From: CAYLLN01 sp033762315
GTDB lineage: Bacteria > Planctomycetota > Planctomycetia > Pirellulales > Pirellulaceae
DNA length: 64,000 bases
Reading direction: 5' to 3'
Assembly: GCA_033762315.1 (NCBI GenBank)
Contig: JANRLS010000079.1
Coordinates: forward strand, 12,621-76,620
Below are positions 26,578 through 35,161 of the stretch, piece by piece. Each line of letters starts with the position of its first letter. Position 1 is the first letter of the stretch. The notes under the pieces are model-generated. The model saw nothing but the letters and a program-made list of their open reading frames with translations, had not been told where the DNA came from and did no database searches. A program made the translations under genes and the position numbers.

Positions 26578-26612
26578 TACGCGTTGGGGTCCACCACGAA
26601 ACGCACAATCGG

Positions 26613-27461
26613 CTAATTCCCGGCGACTTTCACGCCGGGAGTGGCTTCTTCGTTGATTGGCTTGGCGTCGGGCTTTTGGATGGTCACATCCGAGGCAAAT
26701 ACCAGCCGCTCGGTCACTTTGCCGGCGGTGTTGGTATAGACGTGCCCCTTGGCCAAGAGTTGATCGCCGACAGCGGCCAGGGTCGGTTCCTTCATGTTGA
26801 GGTGGGCGATGGCATCGTCGGTCAAGATGAACCGCGCCTTGGTGATCGCACCGGTGGCGAGCTTAAGCTGCAACAGGCCGCGGCGGAGGCTAACCACTTG
26901 GGCCGTGATCGAAGTGAGCTTGCCGGGGTGAACCTCGCGCGGCTGGAATTTTTCGTCGAGCGTGATGACTTCCAGCGAATCGAGCTTTTCGACGCCGTTT
27001 CCTTTCTCGTCGATCGCGCCGGTAAATCGCACCACGAGGCCGGGTCGGAGCGTTTCGGCCGCGACCTCGCCGCTGAGCGCCACCCGCGAAACTCCCTTGG
27101 GATGCAGCACGATGATCCTCTTTTGGCCGTCCCCTTCGAGAATATCGAGGGTTCCTTTGCCAATGCCGACGATCCGCCCGCTGGCGGTTCCTTCGGGCAT
27201 CGTGTCGATCACGACCCGATTGGCGATGACCGGCGTGGTGATCGATTTGTTCGTGCCTTGGCAAGCATCGACCGCCAAGAGGCTCTGAAAGCGCATCTGC
27301 AAGTCGGACGATTTGAAAAAGCTCGGCCAGTGCAACTTGCCGTCGGCAGCGACCGGGGGCTTGTCGTCCACCACCGGGGCATAGGGGTTGTAGGGCTCGA
27401 CTTGCCCGAAGACCGGTGCGGCTAGGAATGCAATCACGCAGAACGAAATGGCCAGACGCAT
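26613..27461 (-). CDS. Hypothetical secreted protein
   Basis: This 282-residue protein has a signal peptide (1-20, FCVIAFLAAPVFGQ). A hydrophilic region contains one Cys (LLAVDACQGTN), then repeated short beta modules such as GRIVGIGKGTLDILEG and LTSITAQVVSLRRGLLQL that look like small OB- or barrel-like units. No catalytic motif is seen. Residues 28-40 mention a Pro/Asp-rich linker seen in several planctomycete exported proteins. It lies alone on the minus strand. I do not recognise a family. Confidence 0.75.
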   Translation of the reverse strand: MRLAISFCVIAFLAAPVFGQVEPYNPYAPVVDDKPPVAADGKLHWPSFFKSSDLQMRFQSLLAVDACQGTNKSITTPVIANRVVIDTMPEGTASGRIVGIGKGTLDILEGDGQKRIIVLHPKGVSRVALSGEVAAETLRPGLVVRFTGAIDEKGNGVEKLDSLEVITLDEKFQPREVHPGKLTSITAQVVSLRRGLLQLKLATGAITKARFILTDDAIAHLNMKEPTLAAVGDQLLAKGHVYTNTAGKVTERLVFASDVTIQKPDAKPINEEATPGVKVAGN

Positions 27462-27572
27462 GTTTCACCAAACTAGGAAAGCTGGGCTAAGCGGAAAGCA
27501 TTCGCTCAACTCCCCAGTTTTACCTAGAGGGACGATGGAAATCGAGTAGCAAATAGCGACGCTACAGCTTTT

Positions 27573-28661
27573 TTATTCTTCGCAGCCCGCGTGTTCTTCG
27601 TATTTTTTCCCTTGCCAAGTGTTCCGGCGCTCAAATTCAGCCGCCAGCGCACGCAACACCCCCGGCTTGTCGAGGCACCAGGCGGGACCGATGAAATAAT
27701 CGTCCGGTGCGTCGCCACTGATCCGCTCAACAACCATTTCGGGGGGTATTATTTCCAGAAAATCGACGAGCACCGAGATATACTCATCGCGGCCCAGGAG
27801 GCGAACCTCGCCCCGCTCCACTTGCTCGGCAAGAGCTGTCCGCTTTACCGCATAGAGATTGTGGATTTTCACGGCATCGATGGGGAGCCTCGCGACTTCG
27901 CGGGCGGTCGCGAGCATGTCGGCGTGCGATTCGCCCGGCAGGCCGAGCATGATGTGAGCACAAATCTCAAAGCCCCGGCCCCGGCTGCGCTCGAGAGCGT
28001 CGATTGAGGCGTTGTGATGATGCCCCCGATTCATCCAGTCGAGCGAACGGTCGTGCATCGTTTGCAGGCCATATTCGACCGAAAGATACGTCTGCTCGGC
28101 CAGATTTTGCAGCAGATCGAGTACTTCGTCGGGAACGCAATCGGGGCGGGTGCCGATGGCGAGGCCGACGACCTGGGGATGCGATAAGGCCCGTTCATAG
28201 AGCGACCGCAACCGCTCGACCGGCGCGTAGGTATTCGTCGCCGGCTGGAAATAGGCGATGAAGCGGTCCACATCGTACCGCGTTTTCAACCGCCGAATGC
28301 CGTCGTCCAGTTGCTCCAGCACGTCCATTCGCGGCACGCGGCGGCTGGGACTGAAGCTGCGGTTATCGCAAAACGTGCAGCCGCCGGTGGCGACCGTGCC
28401 ATCAACGTTCGGACAGGTAAAACCTGCGTCGAGGCTCACCTTTTGCACCCGCTCGCCAAATCGCCGCCGGAGGGCGAAATTCAGGTCGAAATAGCGCTTG
28501 CCGGCGGTGCGCCAGGGGGGAATCGCGGTATCGCGAGGCTGGTGGCGTCCCTCGGCATCGGAACCGGGCGAAGCCACCGCCTGGGTTTCGCGGGCGCGAA
28601 ACGCCAGCCATCCCGGAAATTCCGGCAAATTAACGGCGGATTTCGGTTTTGTTGACGCCAC
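27573..28661 (-). CDS. TIGR01212-type radical SAM protein (YhcC-like)
   Basis: This 362-residue radical SAM enzyme binds a 4Fe-4S cluster through Cys residues in FTCPNVDGTVATGGCTFCDN. Other family marks are YFQPATNTYAP, LAIGTRPDCVPDEVLDLL, YLSVEYGLQT and AHIMLGLPGES. Members have a role reported or suspected in RNA or cofactor modification, but the reaction is not certain. The first 45 residues are not typical of the family, so translation may start at a later codon; ATG 28661 is the only clear start. The gene is divergent from the FHA gene, 120 nt apart. Confidence 0.9.
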   Translation of the reverse strand: MASTKPKSAVNLPEFPGWLAFRARETQAVASPGSDAEGRHQPRDTAIPPWRTAGKRYFDLNFALRRRFGERVQKVSLDAGFTCPNVDGTVATGGCTFCDNRSFSPSRRVPRMDVLEQLDDGIRRLKTRYDVDRFIAYFQPATNTYAPVERLRSLYERALSHPQVVGLAIGTRPDCVPDEVLDLLQNLAEQTYLSVEYGLQTMHDRSLDWMNRGHHHNASIDALERSRGRGFEICAHIMLGLPGESHADMLATAREVARLPIDAVKIHNLYAVKRTALAEQVERGEVRLLGRDEYISVLVDFLEIIPPEMVVERISGDAPDDYFIGPAWCLDKPGVLRALAAEFERRNTWQGKKYEEHAGCEE

Positions 28662-28690
28662 GAAACCCCTCGGCTAGAGTAGGACAAAGT

Positions 28691-28778
28691 GTCACGTTTC
28701 GGACAGAGAAGAGGGCCCCGCGGCGTGACCGGCCATTGCCATCATAAATTTTGATCTCGGCCCTCTCAAGGGTCACGC
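28691..28778 (+). promoter_or_regulatory. Structured leader of the FHA gene with alternative pairings
   Basis: GAGGGCC (28711-28717) is complementary to GGCCCTC (28759-28765), and GCGTGACC (28723-28730) is complementary to GGTCACGC (28771-28778), which ends two bases before the ATG. The two pairings cross, giving a pseudoknot. CGTGAC inside the second arm can instead pair with GTCACG at 28691-28696. The only Shine-Dalgarno-like AAGGG (28769-28773) overlaps the last arm, so the two folds could close or open the ribosome site. This is read from the sequence; no ligand class is recognised. Confidence 0.45.
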
Positions 28779-28780
28779 TG

Positions 28781-29239
28781 ATGTACGGAGAGCTCACCCC
28801 GCAAGGCGGAGGCGATCCGATCCCGCTTCTCAAGGAGACGCTGCTGATCGGCCGCCGCGAAAGTTGCGACATTGTCCTGCGCTTTGGCAATGTCTCGGGC
28901 CAGCACTGCCAGTTGTCGCTGGAAAACGGCTACTGGTTCGTGCAGGACATGAACAGTCAGAACGGCGTCAAAGTGAATGGCGTGAAGGTGGTGCGGAAGC
29001 GGCTCGATCCGGGCGCGCTGCTCTCCGTCGCGCGGCACAAGTACACGATTCACTATTCCCCCAAGGATTTGGGAGCGACCGGTCCGCCGCCGAGCGACGA
29101 GGAAGACATTTCGTCCGTGCTTGGCAAGAGCCTGCTCGAAAAGGCGGGCCTGCAGCGGCGTCCCGAAGCGAGCACCCGCCGCTACGATCCGACGAAAGAC
29201 GCCCCCGGCCAGATACGCCGCGGCCAGCACGACGATTGA
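28781..29239 (+). CDS. FHA domain protein
   Basis: This 152-residue protein has a forkhead-associated domain at about 1-100, which binds phosphothreonine peptides. Core residues are present: LLIGRRESCDIVL (Gly-Arg loop), NVSGQHCQLSL (Ser and His) and VQDMNSQNGVKVNGVKV (Asn). The C-terminal tail (about 105-152) is polar and Arg/Pro-rich. A TTG at 28751 would add ten residues, but ATG 28781 places the FHA fold normally and follows AAGGG. It could read targets of the Ser/Thr kinases abundant in this genome. Confidence 0.88.
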   Translation: MYGELTPQGGGDPIPLLKETLLIGRRESCDIVLRFGNVSGQHCQLSLENGYWFVQDMNSQNGVKVNGVKVVRKRLDPGALLSVARHKYTIHYSPKDLGATGPPPSDEEDISSVLGKSLLEKAGLQRRPEASTRRYDPTKDAPGQIRRGQHDD

Positions 29240-29278
29240 GCCGCCTCGCGCGGGCGCGGCAAGTCGCATTGACGCAAT

Positions 29279-29319
29279 AAAAAAGCCCCGGTCAGTTCAG
29301 GATGGGCTGACCAGGGCTT
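29279..29319 (-). terminator. Rho-independent terminator of the BBP7 gene
   Basis: Read on the minus strand, AAGCCCTGGTCAG and CTGACCGGGGCTT form a 13-pair stem (one mismatch) around a short loop, followed by a run of six T. It lies about 140 nt after the BBP7 stop and ends transcripts on the minus strand, close to the convergent FHA gene. Confidence 0.8.
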
Positions 29320-29400
29320 ACGGCGAACACGATGTTGTCGCGGCTTCGGGTTGTCAGTCGGTCATCGTTACATTCGGGGAAATGTCGTTCGCCGCCAGGT

Positions 29401-29430
29401 GGGCGGTGTCCGCGGGAATGGACACCGCCC
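29401..29430 (-). other. Perfect 11-bp hairpin in the BBP7 3' region
   Basis: GGGCGGTGTCC (29401-29411) and GGACACCGCCC (29420-29430) are perfect complements around an 8-nt loop. No T-run follows on either strand, so it is not a simple terminator. Lying 27 nt after the BBP7 stop codon, it may protect the 3' end of that mRNA. Confidence 0.5.
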
Positions 29431-29456
29431 GAGTTACGATCGGTCGCATTTCGGCG

Positions 29457-30800
29457 TTACCAGGCAAAGGTGGCTCCGGCGTAGCCACCGTGCAGGAGCA
29501 CGCTGCCGCTGGTGTCGTAGTCGCGAATCGTGGGCACATCGGAGAAGTCGGCGGCGAAGTTGTTGGCCGTAAGGGCAACACCCGTCACGCCAACCACGCG
29601 ATAACCCATCTGGAAGCTCCAGCAGCTGTTCATCTGGTAGCGCATCCCCAGATCAATCTGGCCAACGGTGGCGAGCGTGACCTTGTTCTCGCTGATGTTG
29701 TAGTCGCCGACGCCGGGCAGGCCGTTGTGCGTGGCATAGCCGCTGGGGCCATACACGCTCTGCCGCATCGACGAGTCGTTGCCGTAGATGCCGACCTTGC
29801 CGACCCCATACAACGAGAACCGTTCCCCCATGCAGCGGTTGATGCCGCCACCCAATTGGAATCCGAACAGGTTGTTGGTGGTCTTCACGTCGTAGTGCAA
29901 TTCGCCGGCGCTGCCGTCGATCACGGTGTCCACGTCGTCGGTGCAGAACATGAAGTTCTCGTTGAAGTTGAAGTAGCGGAACCCGCCAATCCAACCAAAA
30001 CCCCACGGCGAGCAGCCGCACGAGGCCGGCCCGCACCCCGCGGCGCCGCAGCCGAAAGGCCCGCCGCAGCCGCCAGTTCCGAGCAGATTCACTTCCACGC
30101 TGTTCACGGTGTAGCTCGACTCGATGTGGTGCAGTTCGGCATCTTCATAGAAAATGAAGGCGGTGCCGGTCTGGAAGCTATCGCCATAGTCGAGGTTCTG
30201 GAACTCAAGGCTGGGCGACGGATCCAAGGCGCCGAGGGCATCGGCACCGTAGAAATTCGCGTGCTGGGTGCCGGGAAACAGGCCCCAGTACACCACTTCC
30301 AGGGCGTTTGCGCCGCCGTTGAAGCAATAGCCCATGCCGATTTCAAAGCCCCCTCCCCATTTGCCTTGCACGTCGCTGGTGTTCAGCACGGTCGAGGGAT
30401 CGGTGTCGATGCTGGTGGGAACATTCGGCACGCTGGCCCGCCCCATGATCAGGCCGTTGGCATAGATATACTTGCAGTTGCAGCAGGTTTCGCAGGGAAC
30501 CGCGCCGCCGCAGCTATCGTAGCCCCCCTTCATCGCGCTCTGATATTCGGGGCTGATGATCGACTGGTCGCTGGGGCTGGGCTCTTCGCCGCCGGGAGCG
30601 ACCGGCTGGGTCGGGTCGTTGTACCAGCTCGACGTGCCGGTCGAGCGGGCCGCCGTTTGCGCAACGGGGTATTGCGCAGCGGGGGCGACGGGAGGCAGGG
30701 GCAACAGAGACGGCACGCCCGCATCCTGGGCGCGCCCGACGCCGGTCAGGGCCGCCAGGCCCAGCACCGCCGCCACGCTTCTTGCGTAATAGGACCGCAT
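29457..30800 (-). CDS. BBP7 family outer-membrane beta-barrel protein
   Basis: This 447-residue exported protein has a signal peptide (about 1-23, ending GVGRAQ), a Pro/Ala-rich linker to about 75 and a Cys-rich segment (CGGAVPCETCCNCKYIYANGL split over 105-125). Next come long beta-rich repeats ending in LLHGGYAGATFAW, a terminal aromatic residue as in outer-membrane barrels. A Gly/Cys-rich loop (about 245-270) is unusual. BBP7 proteins are a planctomycete family placed in the outer membrane. AAGGAG eight bases before ATG 30800 fixes the start; the frame is open to 30827. Confidence 0.85.
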   Translation of the reverse strand: MRSYYARSVAAVLGLAALTGVGRAQDAGVPSLLPLPPVAPAAQYPVAQTAARSTGTSSWYNDPTQPVAPGGEEPSPSDQSIISPEYQSAMKGGYDSCGGAVPCETCCNCKYIYANGLIMGRASVPNVPTSIDTDPSTVLNTSDVQGKWGGGFEIGMGYCFNGGANALEVVYWGLFPGTQHANFYGADALGALDPSPSLEFQNLDYGDSFQTGTAFIFYEDAELHHIESSYTVNSVEVNLLGTGGCGGPFGCGAAGCGPASCGCSPWGFGWIGGFRYFNFNENFMFCTDDVDTVIDGSAGELHYDVKTTNNLFGFQLGGGINRCMGERFSLYGVGKVGIYGNDSSMRQSVYGPSGYATHNGLPGVGDYNISENKVTLATVGQIDLGMRYQMNSCWSFQMGYRVVGVTGVALTANNFAADFSDVPTIRDYDTSGSVLLHGGYAGATFAW

Positions 30801-31374
30801 CGCACACTCCTTACAGGTTCGATCCATCGAATTCGCGGCAGGTCGTCCGTCAACGTGCCGAGGATGGGCTCTGATTCAACCGTGGGCGGGAACTTCGTGT
30901 TCCCTGGGGTGGGCGTCCATTCCGCAAGGCCGCATCCGCGCGGCCGACACTAAAATGCTCCGTGGCAAGTGTCTGGAATGGTCCATCGGGCAATTCCCGG
31001 GCGCGGATCGCTTGCATTTCGCCCCCCGCGACAACTTTTGGCTCGCGGCGGGCAACACCTTCCGCACCCCCGCGCCAGCCCCTTTGGCCGGACATTCAGC
31101 CTGTGCCGAACGTGCCTCGCGGGGGGGCCAGGCGACGATAAGCCCCGCACGAGCGATACATTCGGCAGCCGGTCGCGCGGGTCGGCTGGCTGGGGGGCAG
31201 TTTGCCTTGTAGTTCGCGATTGGCAAGTTTCGCCGAAAAAATGCGGCCCGCAGAGCGGTGTCGAGGACTGCGGCTCGTGCCGGGAAGGGTGGCTATGTCG
31301 TTCGTAGTGGCGGGGGGCGCGCGATCGCGGGCTGGTCAACCGGCGGCGTGAATTTGTCTCCCGCGCAACAAACC
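30801..31374. other. Long leader region upstream of BBP7 gene, no gene seen
   Basis: About 575 nt between the BBP7 start and the terminator of the Gly/Asn-rich protein gene. Short open frames on both strands lack ribosome sites and recognisable composition. The strand of the flanking genes implies that the BBP7 promoter and a long untranslated leader lie here. A GCAAGTGTCTGG at 30964 resembles a motif of the non-coding islands but stands alone and may be chance. Confidence 0.5.
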
Positions 31375-31403
31375 GGGCCGGAGAGGTGGTTCCCCTCCGG
31401 CCC
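31375..31403 (-). terminator. Terminator of the Gly/Asn-rich protein gene
   Basis: GGGCCGGAG (31375-31383) pairs with CTCCGGCCC (31395-31403) around an 11-nt loop. On the minus strand the stem is followed by GGTTTGTT, a weak T-run. It lies 35 nt after the stop of the gene at 31438. Confidence 0.65.
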
Positions 31404-31437
31404 GCATGACGATTCGCCAAGCTCGGAACTTTGCGAC

Positions 31438-32439
31438 CTATCGGCTCACCGCGGTCGCCGGGGCGGCATTACCGGTCGGAGCGGGGGCGATCAGTTCCAC
31501 CTTAACGCTCGTGGCGATCTGTCCGTCGGGCTTGACGATCACCAGTTCCGCCTTCGTCGGCTCGCCGATGCCCATCAAGGGAAGCGTCAGGTTCACCTGG
31601 TCCGGCTTCCATTCGTTCAGTTGGGTGCCTAGCGTCAGCTTTTCCATCACCAGCAGCACCTGGCCGGGCTTCTCTCCGAGGTCTTTGGCCTGCAAAGTCA
31701 CGGTCGAGCCGACCGGAACTTGCAGCAGCTTCTCAGCCAGCTTGACCTCGGTCACCGCGGCCTGAGCCGCCGCCACCACCACCGGCTGCTGGACGACAAT
31801 CGGCTGGGTCTGATAAATCGGGTAGCAATTGCCGACGGGATAGCACGGATAGCTCGGATAGCAGCCGCCATAGTGCGGGCCGCAGCCGATGATGATCGGC
31901 GGGAACCAGCAGCCCCCCTTGCCGCCGTTGCCGTTCCCGTTGCCATTACCATTGCCGCCGCCAGGCTGCTGGCCGCCACCACCGCCAGGTTGTTGACCGC
32001 CGCCGCCCCCCGGTTGCTGGCCGCCAATCGTGCCGGGATTGAAAATCGGAATGTTCGGTCCGGGCAGAAGGCCCCCCAGGCCCGGAATCTTCTGGATGTC
32101 CTTCGTCACAACCGCATCCTTCGTGTGCTGGCCGGCCACCCGGCCAACGATCGGGCTCGGATTCAATCCCCCCAGCCCCTGCAAAATCTGCGGCTTGAAC
32201 TGGCCGATTTTCGGGCCGTTCGAGTTGCCGTTGTTGCCCGAGTTGCCGCTGTTGCCCAAGTTGCTCCCGAGTTTGATGTTGCCGGGGATCGTCCGGGTGG
32301 ACGGCGACCCCTGCGAGAAGATTTTGTTCCCGCCCCCCAGTTGAAAGCCCCGCTTGCCCTCGGCAAAAGCGGCGCTGACCACGGTTCCCAAGGCGAGCGT
32401 GGCGACCACCGCCACGCAAGTTTGCCAGGTGCGTTTCAT
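31438..32439 (-). CDS. Secreted Gly/Asn-rich repetitive protein with C-terminal beta domain
   Basis: This 333-residue protein has a signal peptide (1-26, ending SAAFAEG). A low-complexity Asn/Gly/Ser stretch is at about 58-75, a GGQQPGGGGG repeat plus GN repeats at about 140-175, and a Cys/Pro/Tyr-rich patch (CWFPPIIIGCGPHYGGC, CYPSYPCYPVGNCYP) at about 176-212. The C-terminal domain (about 235-320) looks like a TIG/Ig-like beta sandwich. The Cys/Tyr patch suggests cross-linking in the envelope. AAGGGG precedes ATG 32439. Planctomycete cell-surface proteins often have such composition; no catalytic motif is visible. Confidence 0.8.
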   Translation of the reverse strand: MKRTWQTCVAVVATLALGTVVSAAFAEGKRGFQLGGGNKIFSQGSPSTRTIPGNIKLGSNLGNSGNSGNNGNSNGPKIGQFKPQILQGLGGLNPSPIVGRVAGQHTKDAVVTKDIQKIPGLGGLLPGPNIPIFNPGTIGGQQPGGGGGQQPGGGGGQQPGGGNGNGNGNGNGGKGGCWFPPIIIGCGPHYGGCYPSYPCYPVGNCYPIYQTQPIVVQQPVVVAAAQAAVTEVKLAEKLLQVPVGSTVTLQAKDLGEKPGQVLLVMEKLTLGTQLNEWKPDQVNLTLPLMGIGEPTKAELVIVKPDGQIATSVKVELIAPAPTGNAAPATAVSR

Positions 32440-32527
32440 CGTAAACCCCTTTCCAATAAGAATTTATGACTGCGAATCGGCGAGCAATCGCTCGCCCACT
32501 ATTCAGCGAGGCGCGGCGGCGGGGAGA

Positions 32528-33322
32528 ATGTTACCGGCGTTTTCGAGAATTTCCGTTCACCAGGCAGCGGGAGTGGCGCACGTGGGGGTTTGGACCGAAG
32601 AATTGGTGGGAGGGCATCCGTGCGACCTCTTTCTCCCCAGCCGCCGCAGCCCGCACGGGTATGTCGCGCTCTATCTGCACGGCGTCCACCTGAACCGCCT
32701 GCACGATAAGGGCCCCTTTATCGAGCAATTCGAGCGGCACGGCCTGGCGGTTGTTTGCCCGCACACGCAGCGCAGCTGGTGGACCGATAAAATCTGCGAA
32801 GAATTCGACCGCACCATCTCGGCCGAAAAGCATCTGTTAAAAAACGTGCTGCCGTTCATCGAGCAGCGACTCGGCGCCAAGCCGCCGCGGATCGGCCTCT
32901 TGGGAACCAGCATGGGAGGCCAAGGAGCCTTGCGACTGGCCTATAAACACCCGAATGTGTTCCCCGTTGTCGCGGCCATTTCGCCGGCCATCGATTTCCA
33001 TAAGCGCTACAACGAAGGGGACGAGACGATTCCGCAGATGTATCCCGATCCCGAAGCGGCCCGACAAGACACGGCCCTGTTGCACATTCACCCGCTGAAT
33101 TGGCCGCGGAACCAGTTTTTTTGCTGCGACCCGACCGATTACCGCTGGCACGAAAGTGCCGACCGCCTGCGGATGAAACTCTGGTCGCTCGGCGTCCCTC
33201 ACGAATGCGACCTTGCAACCACCGGCGGCGGCCACGGCTTCGAGTATTACAACCGCATGGCCGAACGGGCCGTGGGATACCTGGCGGAAAAACTGGATGA
33301 AGAGCGGAGGAGGATTGGGTAG
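32528..33322 (+). CDS. Alpha/beta hydrolase (esterase D-like)
   Basis: This 264-residue cytoplasmic protein has an alpha/beta-hydrolase fold of the esterase D / S-formylglutathione hydrolase type. The nucleophile elbow is GTSMGGQGAL, the oxyanion strand YVALYLHGVH, and the catalytic His probably lies in TGGGHGFEYYNR near the end; an Asp is available in FCCDPTDY. The start at ATG 32528 is chosen because sequence before it (frame open to 32354) overlaps the leader of the divergent gene and lacks homology. Substrate unknown. A short GC hairpin follows the stop. Confidence 0.85.
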   Translation: MLPAFSRISVHQAAGVAHVGVWTEELVGGHPCDLFLPSRRSPHGYVALYLHGVHLNRLHDKGPFIEQFERHGLAVVCPHTQRSWWTDKICEEFDRTISAEKHLLKNVLPFIEQRLGAKPPRIGLLGTSMGGQGALRLAYKHPNVFPVVAAISPAIDFHKRYNEGDETIPQMYPDPEAARQDTALLHIHPLNWPRNQFFCCDPTDYRWHESADRLRMKLWSLGVPHECDLATTGGGHGFEYYNRMAERAVGYLAEKLDEERRRIG

Positions 33323-33352
33323 CGGCTAGTCGGAGGGACGGGTGCTCGTTTC

Positions 33353-33378
33353 GGCGGCGCACAGCCGCCCCAATTTCT
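33353..33378 (+). terminator. Weak terminator after the esterase gene
   Basis: GGCGGC (33353-33358) and GCCGCC (33364-33369) form a 6-bp stem with a 5-nt loop, followed by CCAATTTCTT. It is 30 nt after the stop codon and borders the non-coding island B. Confidence 0.45.
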
Positions 33379-33549
33379 TGACCAGACTAGTCACGGGTGG
33401 GAAAAAGTTTGGCGCGACTTAGGGCGAGAGGGAGTGGCGTAAGTGGTTGCGGGACAAGAGGCTACGCCGCGGGGCCGCGACGTAAGTGGTCGAGGCCGCG
33501 GAAATCCGCGCGCAAGATCCTTGACGTGTGCATGTTTTTTACAGAGGAT
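33378..33549 (+). repeat. Element E3, copy B: hairpin block plus TTGACG promoter-like block
   Basis: TTGACCAGAC-NN-GTCACGG with a following GAAAAA-N-TTT (33378-33410) matches 60129-60161 almost base for base and can form a TGAC/GTCA hairpin. GCGTAAGTGGTT at 33438 aligns with GCCGTTAGTGTA at the same offset in copy C. CCGCGCGC..AG..CTTGACG (33506-33526) is shared, with TTGACG 143 nt after the hairpin block here and 142 nt in copy C. TTGACG could be a -35 box, but the -10 (GAGGAT, 17 nt on) is poor. A second GTAAGTGGT lies at 33482. Confidence 0.65.
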
Positions 33550-33684
33550 AAGACAACTTCTGTTCACATTCTGGAGGTCCCTGGCGGAGTGCCGCGCCGT
33601 GTTCCTATCAGCGAGCGAGAAGTTTCGCGCGACCGCTGCCGGGGGTTCGACCATACCGAGAACCACTCTTACGGGTGATAAAAC

Positions 33685-33968
33685 TACCAGGTTTCCAGAA
33701 ACCCCCCTAGGTGGCCCAAATGGAAACCAGTTCGCCGACTTTGGCCCCTTGGGAGGGGATTCCGACTCTGGCCAAAGCCTCGCTGCAAACCTTTGCCATT
33801 GCAGCAGTTAGGGCGAAAGAGCGGCTCGCGTTCGCTCGTCAGATCGACCAGCCACCGCGAGCGCAGGTTTCCAGGCAGGCCACTTTCGTGGAAACCAACG
33901 GTAACTCGTTGTCCGACAACAGGTTAACAGCGTTTTTCTTGCCAAGCCGGCAAACGTCCGTGGAAACC
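33685..33968 (+). repeat. Element E1, copy B: spaced GGTTTCCA / TGGAAACC array
   Basis: The block 33685-33706 is identical over 22 nt to 332-353. GGTTTCCA lies at 33690 and 33866, TGGAAACC at 33721, 33889 and 33961. Offsets are 31 within the first pair, 23 within the second and 72 to the lone last copy, all equal to copy A; only the gap between the first and second pair differs (176 instead of 95 nt). The element lies between convergent genes, so it is not their promoter. The rest of 33550-33996 holds no recognisable gene. Confidence 0.75.
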
Positions 33969-33996
33969 AGAACGGGCGGCGATTGCCATTCGCGGC

Positions 33997-35067
33997 TCAT
34001 GAGCTGGCGCGACACGCCGCGAGCAGCTGTGCGGGAACGGCCAGCGATTGGGCACAGTCCGCGAGCTCGCGCCAGGTGTTGTCGTCGAGCTCGATGCCAC
34101 GGGCACCGCGCTCAGCGCGGTGGCGGCGCTCGACATCGCCGGGGACGAGAATCTCGGCCGTGGGGTTGGCTTTCTCCGCGCTTTTGACGAAATCGAGAAA
34201 GCGCCGCACGTCGTCCAGAAAATGATCTCCCACCTGAAACACGCACGGATCGAGCAGGATCGAGAGCATCCCCTGCTCCAGCCGGGTTTTGCCGGGGGCC
34301 GAGCAGCCGCCGCCGGTGAGCGCGCCGGCCAGAATTTCGGCGACGATTCCGAGGCCATATCCCTTGTGCCCGCCAAACGGCAAAATCGCGCCGGGAGGAT
34401 CGGCATAGAAAACTCGCGGATCGCGGGTCGGGTTGCCCGCCGCGTCGATGATGCACCCCTCCGGCACGGAGACTCCCTTGTTGAACGCCACCTTCAGCTT
34501 TCCTTCGGCCACCGACGCGGTCGAAATGTCGTAGATAATCGGTTCGCCACCGGCAACCGGAATGCCCGCCGCCACCGGATTGGCCGACAATCGCCGACTA
34601 ATGCCGCCGACCGGAGCGACGAGCAGCCCCAGGCCGCTGGTGTTCACGAAGTGCAGCGAAACCAGCCCCGCGGCGACCGCCATTTCGGCCCAATGGCCAA
34701 CGCGGCCGACATGCCCGCTATTGCGCAGCGATACGACCGCCACCCCGCCACGGCTGGCCTTTGCGATGCCGAGTTGAATTGCCTGCTGGGCGATGGATTG
34801 CCCCAGACCAAGTTGCCCATCGACGACGGCGAGGGTGTCGTTTTCAAAGAGCACCTTCAGTCGCTGGTTGGCCAGCACCTTCCCCTCGGCGAGCCAGCGG
34901 ACATAGGTCGGCGCGCGAATGACGCCGTGCGAATCGTGCCCGGTCAGGTTGGCCTGCACCAAATGGTCGGCCACGACTTGCGCCTCGTCGGCAGCGCAGC
35001 CCGCGGCGGCGAAAATCGCGGTCGTCAGGTTTTGCAGCGGCTGCGGCGGCGCGCGAAAGAAGGACAT
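33997..35067 (-). CDS. Malate/L-lactate dehydrogenase family protein (Ldh2-type)
   Basis: This 356-residue NAD(P)-dependent 2-hydroxyacid dehydrogenase is of the family that also contains ureidoglycolate and sulfolactate dehydrogenases. Typical segments are NLTGHDSHGVIRAPTY near residue 40 (catalytic His in DSHG), VVSLRNSGHVGRVGHW, PILPFGGHKGYGL-like ILPFGGHKGYGLGIV and EILAGALTGGG. The frame runs upstream to 35214, but that part is translated repeat DNA, so ATG 35067 is used. Substrate cannot be decided from motifs. Confidence 0.92.
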   Translation of the reverse strand: MSFFRAPPQPLQNLTTAIFAAAGCAADEAQVVADHLVQANLTGHDSHGVIRAPTYVRWLAEGKVLANQRLKVLFENDTLAVVDGQLGLGQSIAQQAIQLGIAKASRGGVAVVSLRNSGHVGRVGHWAEMAVAAGLVSLHFVNTSGLGLLVAPVGGISRRLSANPVAAGIPVAGGEPIIYDISTASVAEGKLKVAFNKGVSVPEGCIIDAAGNPTRDPRVFYADPPGAILPFGGHKGYGLGIVAEILAGALTGGGCSAPGKTRLEQGMLSILLDPCVFQVGDHFLDDVRRFLDFVKSAEKANPTAEILVPGDVERRHRAERGARGIELDDNTWRELADCAQSLAVPAQLLAACRASS

Positions 35068-35161
35068 GACGAAATCCAAGAGCGGGACGGAACCGCGGGA
35101 CGGATTGCGAAGTATCTTGCCGCGCGAAGTGCATTGGGTCGATAGCCGAATGCCGCAGACC

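Noticed and set aside
33630..33660. tRNA T-arm-like GGGGGTTCGACC
   Set aside because: No matching acceptor stem, D-arm or anticodon arm could be found around it.
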